This document shows positions 19,056 to 26,195 of a stretch of DNA of 29,911 nucleotides, in pieces. The translations under genes were made by a program, and so were the position numbers. Each line of letters starts with the position of its first letter. Position 1 is the first letter of the stretch. Source of the stretch: SZUA-430 sp964647355 (GTDB lineage Bacteria; Pseudomonadota; Alphaproteobacteria; Micropepsales; Micropepsaceae); the NCBI GenBank assembly GCA_964647355.1, contig CAZYGK010000036.1, positions 1 to 29,911 on the forward strand, read 5' to 3'. The notes under the pieces were generated by a model. It saw only the letters and a list, made by a program, of their open reading frames with translations, was not told where the DNA came from and did no database searches.

Positions 19056-19760
19056 ATGACCACCGCACTCGCACTACCGCAGGCGCAACTCGATCAGATC
19101 GCGGAGAACTGCGTCAACTCCAATCTGTTCGGCATCAAGACGAAAACGCAGGCGCTTGCGCTCATGGCGCTTTGCCAAGCTGAGGGGCTGCATCCGGCGA
19201 AGGCGATTCAGGATTACCATATCATTCAAGGACGCCCCGCGCTCAAGTCGGACGCGATGCTTGCCCGCTTTCAGGCGGCCGGAGGCGTGGTCGAATGGGT
19301 GGAGTATTCCGAGGCGAAGGTGAGCGGCAGATTCTCGCACCCGCAATCGTCGCCTACGCCCATCCTGATCGAGTGGACTATCGAGCAGGCCCGCCGCATC
19401 GGACTTGCCGGGAAGGACAACTGGAAGAACTATCCCCGCGCCATGCTCCGCGCCCGCGTGATCTCGGAGGGCGTGAGGACTGTCTACCCTGGCATCGCCA
19501 GCGGCGTCTACACCGTCGAGGAAGTGCAGGACATGCCAGCGGCCGGAGTGCGCGACATGGGGCAGGCGGAAGTGATTGCCGATGTGAAGGCGCAGGAGGT
19601 AATCGAGCGCGTTCATCAGGCAGAGAGCCGTCCTGCGCTGGAGGCGATCTGGAAGGCGGCGAGCGCGGCTTGCGCTGCGGCCAATGATCGGGAGTCCTAC
19701 GCGGCGATCAAGGCGGCCGTGGCCGAGCGGGTCAAGGTTCTGCCGGAGGGTCGGGAATGA
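19056..19760 (+). CDS. RecT-family single-strand annealing protein (putative)
   Basis: A 234-aa protein for phage homologous recombination: it would coat and anneal single strands made by the exonuclease encoded next. It has LFGIKTKTQALALMALCQAE, the HPAKAIQDYHIIQGRPALKS segment (about 48-67), ARRIGLAGKDNWKNYPRAML and R-V-I-S-E-G-V-R-T-V-Y-P-G, which match RecT-like proteins of proteobacterial phages and prophages. The C-terminus from about 180 is an alanine-rich helical tail. GAGGGG lies five bases upstream. Its TGA overlaps the exonuclease ATG, and such coupling fits a paired exo/annealase. Confidence 0.83.
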   Translation: MTTALALPQAQLDQIAENCVNSNLFGIKTKTQALALMALCQAEGLHPAKAIQDYHIIQGRPALKSDAMLARFQAAGGVVEWVEYSEAKVSGRFSHPQSSPTPILIEWTIEQARRIGLAGKDNWKNYPRAMLRARVISEGVRTVYPGIASGVYTVEEVQDMPAAGVRDMGQAEVIADVKAQEVIERVHQAESRPALEAIWKAASAACAAANDRESYAAIKAAVAERVKVLPEGRE

Positions 19761-20569
19761 AAGTCACCGGAGGTCAAGGCAGCGTAGAGTGGCTGCTGTC
19801 TCGCGTCGGCAAGGTCACGGCGAGCCGGTTCAAGGATGTTCTAGGCACGGCGGCAAAGCGCGAGGCATATCTGTGGGAAGTCGTGATCGAGCGCCTGACC
19901 GGGAACCCCACCGAGCATTACGCGAACTCGGCGATGGCGTGGGGCACCGAGAACGAGCCTACGGCAAGGATGCGCTACGAGAGCGTTACGGGCGCGATTG
20001 TGGAGGAGGTAGGGCTTGTGCTGCACCCGGCGCTTGAGAGCGTAGGCGGCTCTCCTGACGGGCTTGTGGACGCTGACGGCTGCGTGGAGATCAAGTGCCC
20101 CTACAACTCGGCGAATCACCTGAAAACGGTGCTGGACGGAATGCCGCAGGAACACTTCGCCCAGGTGCAGGGCGTCATGTGGGTTACGGGCCGCGAGTGG
20201 TGCGATTTCATCAGTTTCGACCCGCGCCTGCCGCAGCCGCTGGACATGCACATTCAGCGCATGGAGCGGGACGGCGAGTTCATCGGCAAGCTGGAAACCG
20301 CCGTTGCCGCCTTCCTCGCAGATGTTGAAACGACGCTTGCGAGGCTTCAGCCGCCGCCTGCTGCCGAGCCGGAACCTGCCGCCGTCGAGCCGGCCGCCGA
20401 CCCCTTCATCACGCCGGATCAGTGCGCCGATCTGGAGGCGCTGTGCAGCGAATACGGGCTGGCGGTGGACGCGCTGAAGAAGGCGGCGAAGGTTGAGCGG
20501 CTGTCGCTGATTCGTGCCGAGGACTACAGCCGAGCGGTCAAGTGGGTGCAGAAGCATCGGGCAGAATAG
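19757..20569 (+). CDS. YqaJ/lambda-exonuclease-type recombination nuclease
   Basis: A 270-aa alkaline-exonuclease-type protein that degrades one strand from double-strand ends to feed the annealing protein. The PD-(D/E)XK core is clear: WGTENEPTARM (62-72), S-P-D-G-L-V (99-104, D101), V-E-I-K-C-P (110-115, E111 and K113) and FAQVQGVMWV (134-143) with the conserved Q. The N-terminal R-V-G-K-V-T-A-S-R-F is also typical. A Pro/Ala/Glu linker (about 195-215) leads to a helical C-terminal extension (DQCADLEALCSEYGLAVDAL) beyond the usual 200-residue nuclease, perhaps for binding a partner. Coupled to the RecT-like gene by ATGA. Confidence 0.88.
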   Translation: MKVTGGQGSVEWLLSRVGKVTASRFKDVLGTAAKREAYLWEVVIERLTGNPTEHYANSAMAWGTENEPTARMRYESVTGAIVEEVGLVLHPALESVGGSPDGLVDADGCVEIKCPYNSANHLKTVLDGMPQEHFAQVQGVMWVTGREWCDFISFDPRLPQPLDMHIQRMERDGEFIGKLETAVAAFLADVETTLARLQPPPAAEPEPAAVEPAADPFITPDQCADLEALCSEYGLAVDALKKAAKVERLSLIRAEDYSRAVKWVQKHRAE

Positions 20570-20677
20570 ATCAATGGCGGCTTGGCAGTTGGAGGTGGCG
20601 CCTCAGATGACGACGCCTTCGCAAGAGGGACCGGGCCATGAGCGATTTCCGAGCCGCCGCCATTTAGGAGAATGAGC

Positions 20678-21025
20678 ATGGACAAGAGCGACACGCCGGT
20701 TGTTGGTCGAATCGAGTTTTCTAGTGTGTTCAACCCGACCACTTGGGCGGTAAACGGAGATAAGCCGCTGGTATTTACCACGCAAGACGATGCGAAACGG
20801 GCCGAAGAACTGTTTGCCGCCCTACAGCGCGACCTCGCCGCAGCGGAGGCGGTGATTGCCCAAGTTGATGTTGATGATTTGGTCTATCAGGGAAGGATTC
20901 TTGAGAGGTATGAGGACCCAAGACTGAATCCACTCTCTGAACAGAATTTTCGTAGTTACGATTCAGCGCGCCGAAAAATCTGGATAGTTGATCGTGTCAT
21001 TCGCGCCTACCGGGAGGGGAAATGA
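20678..21025 (+). CDS. Unknown 115-aa protein, paralogue of the gene at 16734
   Basis: Starts MDKSDTPVVGRIEFSSVFNP; AGGAG lies seven bases before this ATG, better than for an ATG six bases earlier. The C-terminal half has DLAAAEAVIAQVDVDD and ends VIRAYREGK. It has the same length as the paralogue at 16734 and shares 26 identical bases (20834-20859) and 15 (21002-21016). The N-terminal parts differ, so common ends surround variable middles. Function unknown. Confidence 0.74.
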   Translation: MDKSDTPVVGRIEFSSVFNPTTWAVNGDKPLVFTTQDDAKRAEELFAALQRDLAAAEAVIAQVDVDDLVYQGRILERYEDPRLNPLSEQNFRSYDSARRKIWIVDRVIRAYREGK

Positions 21026-21360
21026 TCGACTGGACGAAGCCTGTGCAAACGAGGGATGGCCGCAAGGTGCGGGTGCTCTGCACGGATGGGCCACGCAAGG
21101 ATTTTCCGGTAATCGCCTTGATTGATGGGCGACAATTCGCGGAATACTTTATGTCGAGCGGGCGTTACATGCAGCATGGCGACGGCCAGCTCGACCTCAT
21201 CAACGTCCCGGAGCCGCAGAGGTTCACGTTGTTGGTGTATTCGGGCGGAGGAAAGATGAAGCACGGATGCCACGACCACTATGATTCGGTACGGCACCAC
21301 CGATCTTTCCACGTCACCATTCCCGACAAGGGTGAGCCGACCATCGTGGAGGCGAAATGA
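21022..21360 (+). CDS. Conserved unknown phage protein, 112 aa
   Basis: Starts MIDWTKPVQTRDGRKVRVLC, a beginning I have seen in uncharacterised early phage proteins. A beta-rich body follows: FPVIALIDGRQFAEYF, then RFTLLVYSGGGKMKHG. Several histidines cluster in G-C-H-D-H-Y-D-S-V-R-H-H, possibly a metal site. ATGA overlaps at both ends. The function is unknown. Confidence 0.77.
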   Translation: MIDWTKPVQTRDGRKVRVLCTDGPRKDFPVIALIDGRQFAEYFMSSGRYMQHGDGQLDLINVPEPQRFTLLVYSGGGKMKHGCHDHYDSVRHHRSFHVTIPDKGEPTIVEAK

Positions 21361-21599
21361 AGCGCGAACGGATAGAGCATCTGATGGAGCAGGCCACAAG
21401 CGAATGGTCGCCCGGAGACCTGTCTCTTAACAGCGTGAGGTCACATGTGCGGTACGCCATCGAAACCGCCGTGCGGGAGGAGCGTGAACGGTGCGCGAAG
21501 GTGTGTGACGAAAAGTTCTCCGACCACTATGACCACAGCGGGCAAAAGATAGGCGCTCGCTATTGTGCCCAAGCCATCCGCGCGCTGGAGGACGAATGA
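21357..21599 (+). CDS. Conserved unknown phage protein, 80 aa
   Basis: A helical protein with A-V-R-E-E-R-E-R-C-A-K-V-C-D-E in the centre and C-A-Q-A-I-R-A-L at the end. The E-R-E-R-C-A-x-V-C-E/D signature is common in short early phage proteins with no known role. Coupled by ATGA at both ends. Confidence 0.76.
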   Translation: MKRERIEHLMEQATSEWSPGDLSLNSVRSHVRYAIETAVREERERCAKVCDEKFSDHYDHSGQKIGARYCAQAIRALEDE

Positions 21600-21994
21600 G
21601 CAAATACGATGCCGAATGGCTTCAATCTCAAGCTATTGCAATAGAGCGAATGCACGGAGAAACGCTCACCGTCGAATGGCGTGTCGAGATTGCCAAGGCG
21701 CTGCGCGATACAGCAAACGCCATCCGTGAGCGAGAGGCCGCGCTGGAAGCCGTCACGCTGGAGCGGGACGCGGCACAGATGGAATTGAAGCGCCATTTCC
21801 CAATAAGCAAATACGACGGGCTGGACATTGAACAATGGATGGCCCGAGCGAAGGCTTGCGAGGAGGACGCGGCGAGGTATCGGTGGCTGCTTGTTGCTAG
21901 AGCCGGGGCTCTTGCAGACCTTCTTAAATTGCGCTTATGGAGAGCCGACGGTAAAGACCATAGCGCCGCCATCGACGAGGCCCGCCGTGGATAA
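21596..21994 (+). CDS. Unknown 132-aa coiled-coil phage protein
   Basis: Long helices: IAKALRDTANAIREREAALE and AVTLERDAAQMELKRHF, then the conserved phage-type E-D-A-A-R-Y-R-W-L-L motif (about 96-105), and an I-D-E-A-R-R-G end. The D-A-x-R-Y-R-W-L motif with a C-terminal I-D-E-A-R is seen in many early phage proteins of unknown function. Overlaps both neighbours. Confidence 0.76.
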   Translation: MSKYDAEWLQSQAIAIERMHGETLTVEWRVEIAKALRDTANAIREREAALEAVTLERDAAQMELKRHFPISKYDGLDIEQWMARAKACEEDAARYRWLLVARAGALADLLKLRLWRADGKDHSAAIDEARRG

Positions 21995-22154
21995 GACGAT
22001 CAAGGCTTGGGCGATTCAGGACAGGCGCACGAAGCACCTGCGCTGGATAGCGTATAGCAGGAGCCAAGTGAAAATTCTAATGAGATTGGGGAAGTCGAAC
22101 CAAGCCTTGCGCGTCGTCCCCGTCGAGATAACGATAAAGGATAAGTGTGGATAG
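21987..22154 (+). CDS. Unknown 55-aa basic protein (GTG start)
   Basis: Last gene of the rightward operon. It starts at GTG, with GAGG six bases upstream and eight bases of overlap with the previous gene. It is basic and compact: MDKTIKAWAIQDRRTKHLRW, then a helix QVKILMRLGKSN and a beta end ALRVVPVEITIKD. The shape suggests a small nucleic-acid- or protein-binding domain. Not recognised. Confidence 0.68.
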   Translation: MDKTIKAWAIQDRRTKHLRWIAYSRSQVKILMRLGKSNQALRVVPVEITIKDKCG

Positions 22155-22172
22155 GCGCGGATTCCTACGGTC

Positions 22173-22190
22173 CTGCATCGGCTAATGCAG
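22173..22190. terminator. Hairpin between convergent operons
   Basis: CTGCAT/ATGCAG, 6 bp, loop CGGCTA, lying where the rightward and leftward transcripts meet and covering the last leftward stop codon. No T-tract lies on either side, so termination may be Rho-dependent. Confidence 0.3.
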
Positions 22191-22295
22191 CGTGCGCCGA
22201 ACCCCGCGATAGATCCTGAAGCGCACGAAGCGCTTGCGAGTCACCGTACCGAGGAAGTGCGCCCACATGCCGAGGTCAATCCGCCTAGCATCCAT
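22182..22295 (-). CDS. 37-aa very basic peptide at the end of the late transcript
   Basis: Starts MDARRIDLGMWAHFLGTV and ends in an arginine-rich stretch (RKRFVRFRIYRGVRRTLH). GGGAG lies five bases before the ATG, a good site, and it overlaps the lipoprotein gene by 11 bases. Amphipathic and cationic, it could bind RNA or membranes. No family is recognised, and a chance frame is possible. Confidence 0.45.
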   Translation of the reverse strand: MDARRIDLGMWAHFLGTVTRKRFVRFRIYRGVRRTLH

Positions 22296-23193
22296 CGTCG
22301 CTCCCGTAGCGAATCTTCCGCCCCGCCGCGCAGTAAAGGGGCCGCAGCCCGTTCGACCTGATCCCGGCCCCCACGCCATCAACCACAACCTCCTGCCAGA
22401 TGAACGCCGAGAGCATCGCCACGCGGGGGTTCCCATGTGCGTAGGACTCGAAGCAAGCCGGATCTTGCCGCCACGGATCGGAGCCTCCCGCAATCACCAT
22501 GAGCCGCTGCGAAGGCCGCATTGACCGCAGGAGGTCGTCATACGCCCCCGAGGGCCGAGTCACCGCGCAGCCCGCGTTGTAGTCATCGCATCCGATCCAG
22601 TCGTAGGACGCCATCCCAGGGCGCTTCCCCGAGGCGCAGGAATAGAACACCCCCACGGGAGACTCCCGCAAGGCCGGGAAGCCGCTCAAGACGCCCCGGA
22701 GCCACCCGAGCATCGCCGCGACCTCCGCATCGCTCCTAGCCCCGTTTTCGGGCAATTCAGGCTCGTCGGCCGGGTAGACCATGACGGACGCCCACCCGTC
22801 GAGCGCCCCGGCCTGTTGCAAGCGCGCCAGTTGGAACCGAGTCTCGGCCTCAGCGTTCGGTGCCCATACGAGGCCATACGGGAGCGCGAGGACGATGTTC
22901 CGCACCCCCTGCCCCCGAGCGTGGGAAAGCTCCTGCGCTACGTCCAAGTGCCACGTCCCGGTTCCGCACCAGCCCGTAGCCCAATGGGTATTCACGTCGG
23001 CGCCGTTCTCGAGCACGGTCGTCGCGCAGCCGCCGTAGTAGCCGAACAGGATGTCATGCCGGATGGCCGGGGCGGGCTTTATAGGCTCACTGGATGAGCC
23101 ACCGCCGCCGCACGCCGTCAGCGCCACGGCGATCAGAAAAAGCGCCCCCGCAGCCGCAAGCGCAAGCATTGCTTCGTGCAGCCTGCGGCCCAT
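22285..23193 (-). CDS. Large predicted lipoprotein with a glycosidase-like barrel
   Basis: A 302-aa exported protein. The signal peptide (LALAAAGALFLIAVALTAC) ends in lipobox L-T-A-C, then a Gly/Ser linker (GGGGSSSE). The mature part has alternating strands and helices: DILFGYYGGCATT, VRNIVLALPYGLVW, WASVMVYPADEPELPE, VGVFYSC, DWIGCDDYNAG and MVIAGGSDPW. This order, with a D-E-P at the end of a strand, resembles a TIM-barrel glycoside-hydrolase-like domain, but I cannot name the family or confirm catalytic acids. It follows the spanin genes in the lysis block. It may degrade or bind envelope polysaccharide, or act in lysogenic conversion or exclusion. It could be a moron gene from the host. 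Confidence 0.72.
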   Translation of the reverse strand: MGRRLHEAMLALAAAGALFLIAVALTACGGGGSSSEPIKPAPAIRHDILFGYYGGCATTVLENGADVNTHWATGWCGTGTWHLDVAQELSHARGQGVRNIVLALPYGLVWAPNAEAETRFQLARLQQAGALDGWASVMVYPADEPELPENGARSDAEVAAMLGWLRGVLSGFPALRESPVGVFYSCASGKRPGMASYDWIGCDDYNAGCAVTRPSGAYDDLLRSMRPSQRLMVIAGGSDPWRQDPACFESYAHGNPRVAMLSAFIWQEVVVDGVGAGIRSNGLRPLYCAAGRKIRYGSDDGC

Positions 23194-23197
23194 CGGT

Positions 23198-23374
23198 CTA
23201 CTTCTTCTTGATCTTGGCGCGAACCTTCGCCTTTGCGTCCTCGTATTCGTCCGTCAGGTCGCGCACTTGTGCTTCTGCATTGTCGAGAGAATCGGGCCGC
23301 TCAAGGTTCCACAGGACGAAAATGACGCCCACGACAGTCGCGCCGACAAGCACTCCAATCAGGAAGTATTCCAT
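23198..23374 (-). CDS. 58-aa membrane-anchored helical protein in the lysis block
   Basis: An N-terminal span (YFLIGVLVGATVVGVIFVLW) is followed by a charged coiled-coil tail (AEAQVRDLTDEYEDAKAKVR) ending in a lysine run. GGAGA lies eight bases upstream. It sits between Rz and the lipoprotein genes. An accessory holin/antiholin or envelope factor is possible; not recognised. Confidence 0.68.
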   Translation of the reverse strand: MEYFLIGVLVGATVVGVIFVLWNLERPDSLDNAEAQVRDLTDEYEDAKAKVRAKIKKK

Positions 23375-23378
23375 TGGT

Positions 23379-23885
23379 CTAGTCTCCGGTTGAGGTTGCG
23401 TGCTGCTCCTTGACCCATGCCTGAAGCGACGTCAGCCGTTCGGCGGCTTCGCGGCAGGTTGAGTAGTTGGTAGCGACGGTGCGGGCAGCTTCTTGAGCGC
23501 TGACGGCGGCTGCATCAAGTCGCTCGGGGGAGTCGGGAATGCGTCCCTCGGCGGCAGCGTCGTGCAGCACCCTCCAACCAGGAGGCAAAGGACAGGAATC
23601 AGCGGGAACCAGTTTTTCGACATAGCGGATTACCTCCTCGCCCTTCTCTCGGACGACTTTGATTCGGTCGCGGTAGACGGTAACGATGCGCTCTGTGATG
23701 ATGATTCGTTTCTTGGCAAGGACGGCCGAGAGCCGATCAGCCTCCTTCGCGTCCTTCTCGGCGATGGCCTCACGCTTGTCGTATCCGTCCGTGCGGCCCT
23801 TGACATACGCTGCACCATAGCTCGCCGCAATGAGCGCTGCGATGATGAGCCAGCGGCAGATAGGCCCGAGGAGGAACGCGATCAC
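23379..23885 (-). CDS. Rz: Rz-type inner-membrane spanin
   Basis: A 168-aa protein that bridges the inner membrane to the Rz1 lipoprotein and fuses the membranes at the last step of lysis. One N-terminal span (WLIIAALIAASYGAAYVKG) is followed by a long periplasmic helix (REAIAEKDAKEADRLSAVLA and later) and cysteines in D-S-C-P-L-P-P-G-W. The C-terminal part is helical (EAARTVATNYSTCREAAERL). GTG start with AGGAG four to five bases upstream and GTGA overlap with the holin-like gene. The embedded out-of-frame Rz1 gene confirms the assignment. Confidence 0.87.
   Translation of the reverse strand: MIAFLLGPICRWLIIAALIAASYGAAYVKGRTDGYDKREAIAEKDAKEADRLSAVLAKKRIIITERIVTVYRDRIKVVREKGEEVIRYVEKLVPADSCPLPPGWRVLHDAAAEGRIPDSPERLDAAAVSAQEAARTVATNYSTCREAAERLTSLQAWVKEQHATSTGD
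23432..23623 (-). CDS. Rz1: Rz1-type outer-membrane spanin, embedded in Rz
   Basis: A 63-aa lipoprotein read in another frame wholly inside Rz. A signal peptide (WFPLIPVLCLLVGG) ends in lipobox L-V-G-G-C or G-G-C-C, followed by a proline-rich mature part (T-L-P-P-R, P-T-P-P-S, P-P-S-A, P-A-P-S-L-P), the standard o-spanin build. AGGAGG lies nine bases before its ATG, inside Rz. The nested arrangement is as in lambda. Confidence 0.88.
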   Translation of the reverse strand: MSKNWFPLIPVLCLLVGGCCTTLPPRDAFPTPPSDLMQPPSALKKLPAPSLPTTQPAAKPPNG

Positions 23886-24157
23886 TTCTCTCTCCTGTCC
23901 TGAATCACCATCGGCTGCGCGGCCCGCATTTCCATGTATTTCGAGGTCGCCAGAACGAGTAGCGCTTGCGGGATTGCCGCTACAGCCCCGATGATGGCCG
24001 CAGCCCCGAGAAGGTCAACCTTCGTCGCCAGCGCCGTCGAGCCGAACGCCATCGACCAATCGACAATGAAGTAGCAGAACCAGAATTGGAACATGACCAT
24101 GAGCCGCGCAAACCACCCGGCGTCGAGCGCCTTGGCGATTGCGCTGATCGGGTTCAT
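23882..24157 (-). CDS. Two-span holin-like membrane protein
   Basis: A 91-aa protein with spans at about 19-39 (LMVMFQFWFCYFIVDWSMAF) and 49-72 (LLGAAAIIGAVAAIPQALLV), a short start and a charged C-terminus (VIQDRREK). Located between endolysin and Rz with ATGA/GTGA overlaps on both sides, it probably forms the timed inner-membrane hole that frees the endolysin. The 81-aa one-span protein at 24629 could share or oppose this role. Confidence 0.75.
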   Translation of the reverse strand: MNPISAIAKALDAGWFARLMVMFQFWFCYFIVDWSMAFGSTALATKVDLLGAAAIIGAVAAIPQALLVLATSKYMEMRAAQPMVIQDRREK

Positions 24158-24636
24158 GTGTCGTGCGCCCCGTAGCGCAGGTTGTGCGCCGCCCGCCTCG
24201 CCCACCCCTTGCCGAATGTCGGCCAAGTCGTGAGCTTCGTCCAGAAGTCCAGCCTCTCGGCGGTGTAGAGCGCGATCACATCGGACACCATCATCGCGTT
24301 GACGGCGTGGATCGTGACCGGGCCGATGTGCCCGTCGTCGGCGACCCCTGCGGCCCGCTGTAGCATCCTCACGGCCGTCTGGATTCCGTGATTCACCGCA
24401 GCGTCGAACACCTGAAACGCGATTGCGCTGTCCACTTCGTCCATCTTCATCGCGTCCCAAAAGTCGAGCTTGTAGATCGCCTTCGCATCCTCTCGCGTCA
24501 GGGCCGCAATGTCGAGGTCTGGATAGCTGCGCTTGCTGATCCCCCATTGCGTTTCGCCACCCGGATCGGCGGCGTGATTGACATAGCCTCCTTCGTGCCC
24601 GAGGAGCCTGTCGAACGCGGTGTCGAAGTCAATCAT
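24154..24636 (-). CDS. Endolysin, GH108-type muramidase
   Basis: A 160-aa cell-wall hydrolase. LLGHEGGYVNHAADPGGETQ (11-30) holds the E-G-G-Y motif with catalytic E15, and WGISKRSYPD follows, as in glycoside hydrolase family 108 phage muramidases. A C-terminal peptidoglycan-binding-3-like part has A-G-V-A-D-D-G-H-I-G-P-V-T and ends in RLDFWTKL ... GWARRAAHNL. No signal peptide, so it needs a holin. I chose 24636, where GGGA lies six bases upstream and the start overlaps the previous gene; ATG 24648 and TTG 24666 are in-frame alternatives. Confidence 0.9.
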   Translation of the reverse strand: MIDFDTAFDRLLGHEGGYVNHAADPGGETQWGISKRSYPDLDIAALTREDAKAIYKLDFWDAMKMDEVDSAIAFQVFDAAVNHGIQTAVRMLQRAAGVADDGHIGPVTIHAVNAMMVSDVIALYTAERLDFWTKLTTWPTFGKGWARRAAHNLRYGAHDT

Positions 24637-24874
24637 GTCCGTTCCCATCACGGTAAGCCTCGACAATGCTCACTCTCCTGTCGAGGCGGGCTAGCTCTCC
24701 GCGCAGATCCCTTTCGATATTCATTAGCGTGAGGTTCGTCGCCTTCATTTCCGTCGAAAGGCCCTTGAGTTCGCTCTTGATCTGGCTTCCGACCCACCCG
24801 AGTACGGTGACGAGGACGGCGAGGAGCGCGGAGATCGCGCCTACAGCGTATGGGAACAAAGCCGTCTCCGCCAT
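24629..24874 (-). CDS. 81-aa one-span coiled-coil protein upstream of endolysin
   Basis: An N-terminal span (AVGAISALLAVLVTVLGWVG) is followed by a coiled coil (IKSELKGLSTEMKATNLTLM, then RGELARLDRRVSIVEAYR). This shape, next to an endolysin, is typical of holin-like or holin-modulating phage proteins. It overlaps the endolysin start. A GGGG site lies about ten bases upstream. Confidence 0.72.
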   Translation of the reverse strand: MAETALFPYAVGAISALLAVLVTVLGWVGSQIKSELKGLSTEMKATNLTLMNIERDLRGELARLDRRVSIVEAYRDGNGHD

Positions 24875-24879
24875 TTTTG

Positions 24880-25056
24880 TTATCCCCTTACTATTCCGGC
24901 TGCCGCAGGTTGCGGCTGCTTCGGTCCGTTCCAGAACAAGTCGAAGTCAATCTTCTGCCCGCTGCTTTTCTTCGTTCCGGCGCGCAGCATCGCGTTGATT
25001 ACCTTTACGCGATCCTCCTTCGCCTTCTCCTTCTCAACGGCGCGGTCGGCGTCCAT
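24880..25056 (-). CDS. Unknown 58-aa protein between tail fibre and lysis genes
   Basis: A charged helix (DADRAVEKEKAKEDRVKVIN) followed by a basic patch (GTKKSSGQK) and I-D-F-D-L-F-W-N-G-P near the end. The ATG lies one base after the tail fibre stop, with only a weak ribosome site, so it is probably coupled. It may be a fibre chaperone given its place, but nothing else supports this. Confidence 0.62.
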   Translation of the reverse strand: MDADRAVEKEKAKEDRVKVINAMLRAGTKKSSGQKIDFDLFWNGPKQPQPAAAGIVRG

Positions 25057-25057
25057 G

Positions 25058-26134
25058 TCAGCACCAGATTTCGCCGTGAATGCCGCAAGACCCAGTGGCG
25101 AAGCCTCCGTAAAACGTCGTCGTACCAGTCGCCGCTGATACTTCGTTCCACGACAAAAAATGCTTCCCTACTCCGGGGAAGCATTTTATTGATGCGAGCA
25201 GGGGCGTAGGTTGATTCGCAACTTGGCTGACAGTGTTCACCAGCACATTCCCAGCGCTGAAATCGTTTGTTACGTCGATCCCTATGCCGACCAAATACGC
25301 GACTCCTACGTTTGTGTTTGCTCCTGCGGTCATAATTGAAGCTGATACAGAGTCCTCTGAAAAGCCAATAGCAAAATTGAGTTGATTCGTAGAGCTTGCG
25401 TTGGCTTGACGAATTGCTGCGGTGGTATAATTCCAATTAGAAGCGGAAAGAACGCGCATCGGCTTCAATGCCCGGTTGTAGTAGTTCCACAGGTAGCGGT
25501 TCGCCACGCTATCCGTCGTCTGCCCATTCCCCGCCGTGGTGCAGTAGAACGATCCGAGGTAGCGCCGAGTGAGGGCACCAGTCTTGGACAGCACGCCATT
25601 CTGCGTCGTGAGCGCCGTCGCCCGCGTCGTGTCGTTCGTCCAGGCGGTGAGTTCAAGCGTCACCGTCCCCGCGTTGTCATACGCGAACACGTCATACATG
25701 CTCGTCGCATCGGGCACGTCGATGGACAGTTCCGTGAACGTCCTCATGTACCAGTTCGTGCCGTCGAACAGGGCGATCCTGTTCCCTTTGTATGGCGCAA
25801 AGTAGACAGTCTCGGCGGCGGTCACATCGGCGGTCGTCACCGGCACTCCCGTCGTCAGCGTCAGCCGCCCCTCGCACATATTCAGCGCGTTAGCCTGATC
25901 CACCCGCGCCGCGTCCGTAGACGAAGTTCCGTAGCCAATGCCCGTCAGCCGATACCCGCCGAACGGAATGTTCGCCGCGACAGTAGTCTGACCGTCCTTC
26001 GTGATGCAGGTCGTCAGGCCGCTCGCAAGGTCAGCCGTCAGCGCATTGAATACATCCGCGTCAATCGTTTGACCAGCCACGACAGGCTGGCCCGCAGTGT
26101 CAATCTGGAATAGACCCGAGCCATTAAATGCCAT
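25058..26134 (-). CDS. Tail fibre or tail appendage protein
   Basis: A 358-aa protein starting MAFNGSGLFQIDTAGQPVVA, with ALTADLASGLTTCITKDG soon after, a start shared by podovirus fibres that attach to the tail. The body is beta-rich, with many T, A, N, G and Y (TTGVPVTTADVTAAETVYFA; GNRIALFDGTNWYMRTF), and the end is C-G-I-H-G-E-I-W-C. It probably mediates adsorption together with the variable protein. GGAG lies nine bases before 26134; an extension to 26179 lacks fibre character. The HNH gene starts divergently 61 bases away. Confidence 0.78.
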   Translation of the reverse strand: MAFNGSGLFQIDTAGQPVVAGQTIDADVFNALTADLASGLTTCITKDGQTTVAANIPFGGYRLTGIGYGTSSTDAARVDQANALNMCEGRLTLTTGVPVTTADVTAAETVYFAPYKGNRIALFDGTNWYMRTFTELSIDVPDATSMYDVFAYDNAGTVTLELTAWTNDTTRATALTTQNGVLSKTGALTRRYLGSFYCTTAGNGQTTDSVANRYLWNYYNRALKPMRVLSASNWNYTTAAIRQANASSTNQLNFAIGFSEDSVSASIMTAGANTNVGVAYLVGIGIDVTNDFSAGNVLVNTVSQVANQPTPLLASIKCFPGVGKHFLSWNEVSAATGTTTFYGGFATGSCGIHGEIWC

Positions 26135-26195
26135 AGTTGCCAACTCCATGATAAAGGCATAGACTGGCAATGTATTCATTTTGCCGAGGGCGTCT

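Noticed and set aside
17998..19074. Long frames crossing the N gap on both strands
   Set aside because: They exist only because N is not a stop; composition is that of repeat shadows.
20574..20675. 33-aa frame between exonuclease and the 115-aa gene
   Set aside because: No good ribosome site and a composition without clear protein character; it could be leader sequence. Kept out for lack of support.
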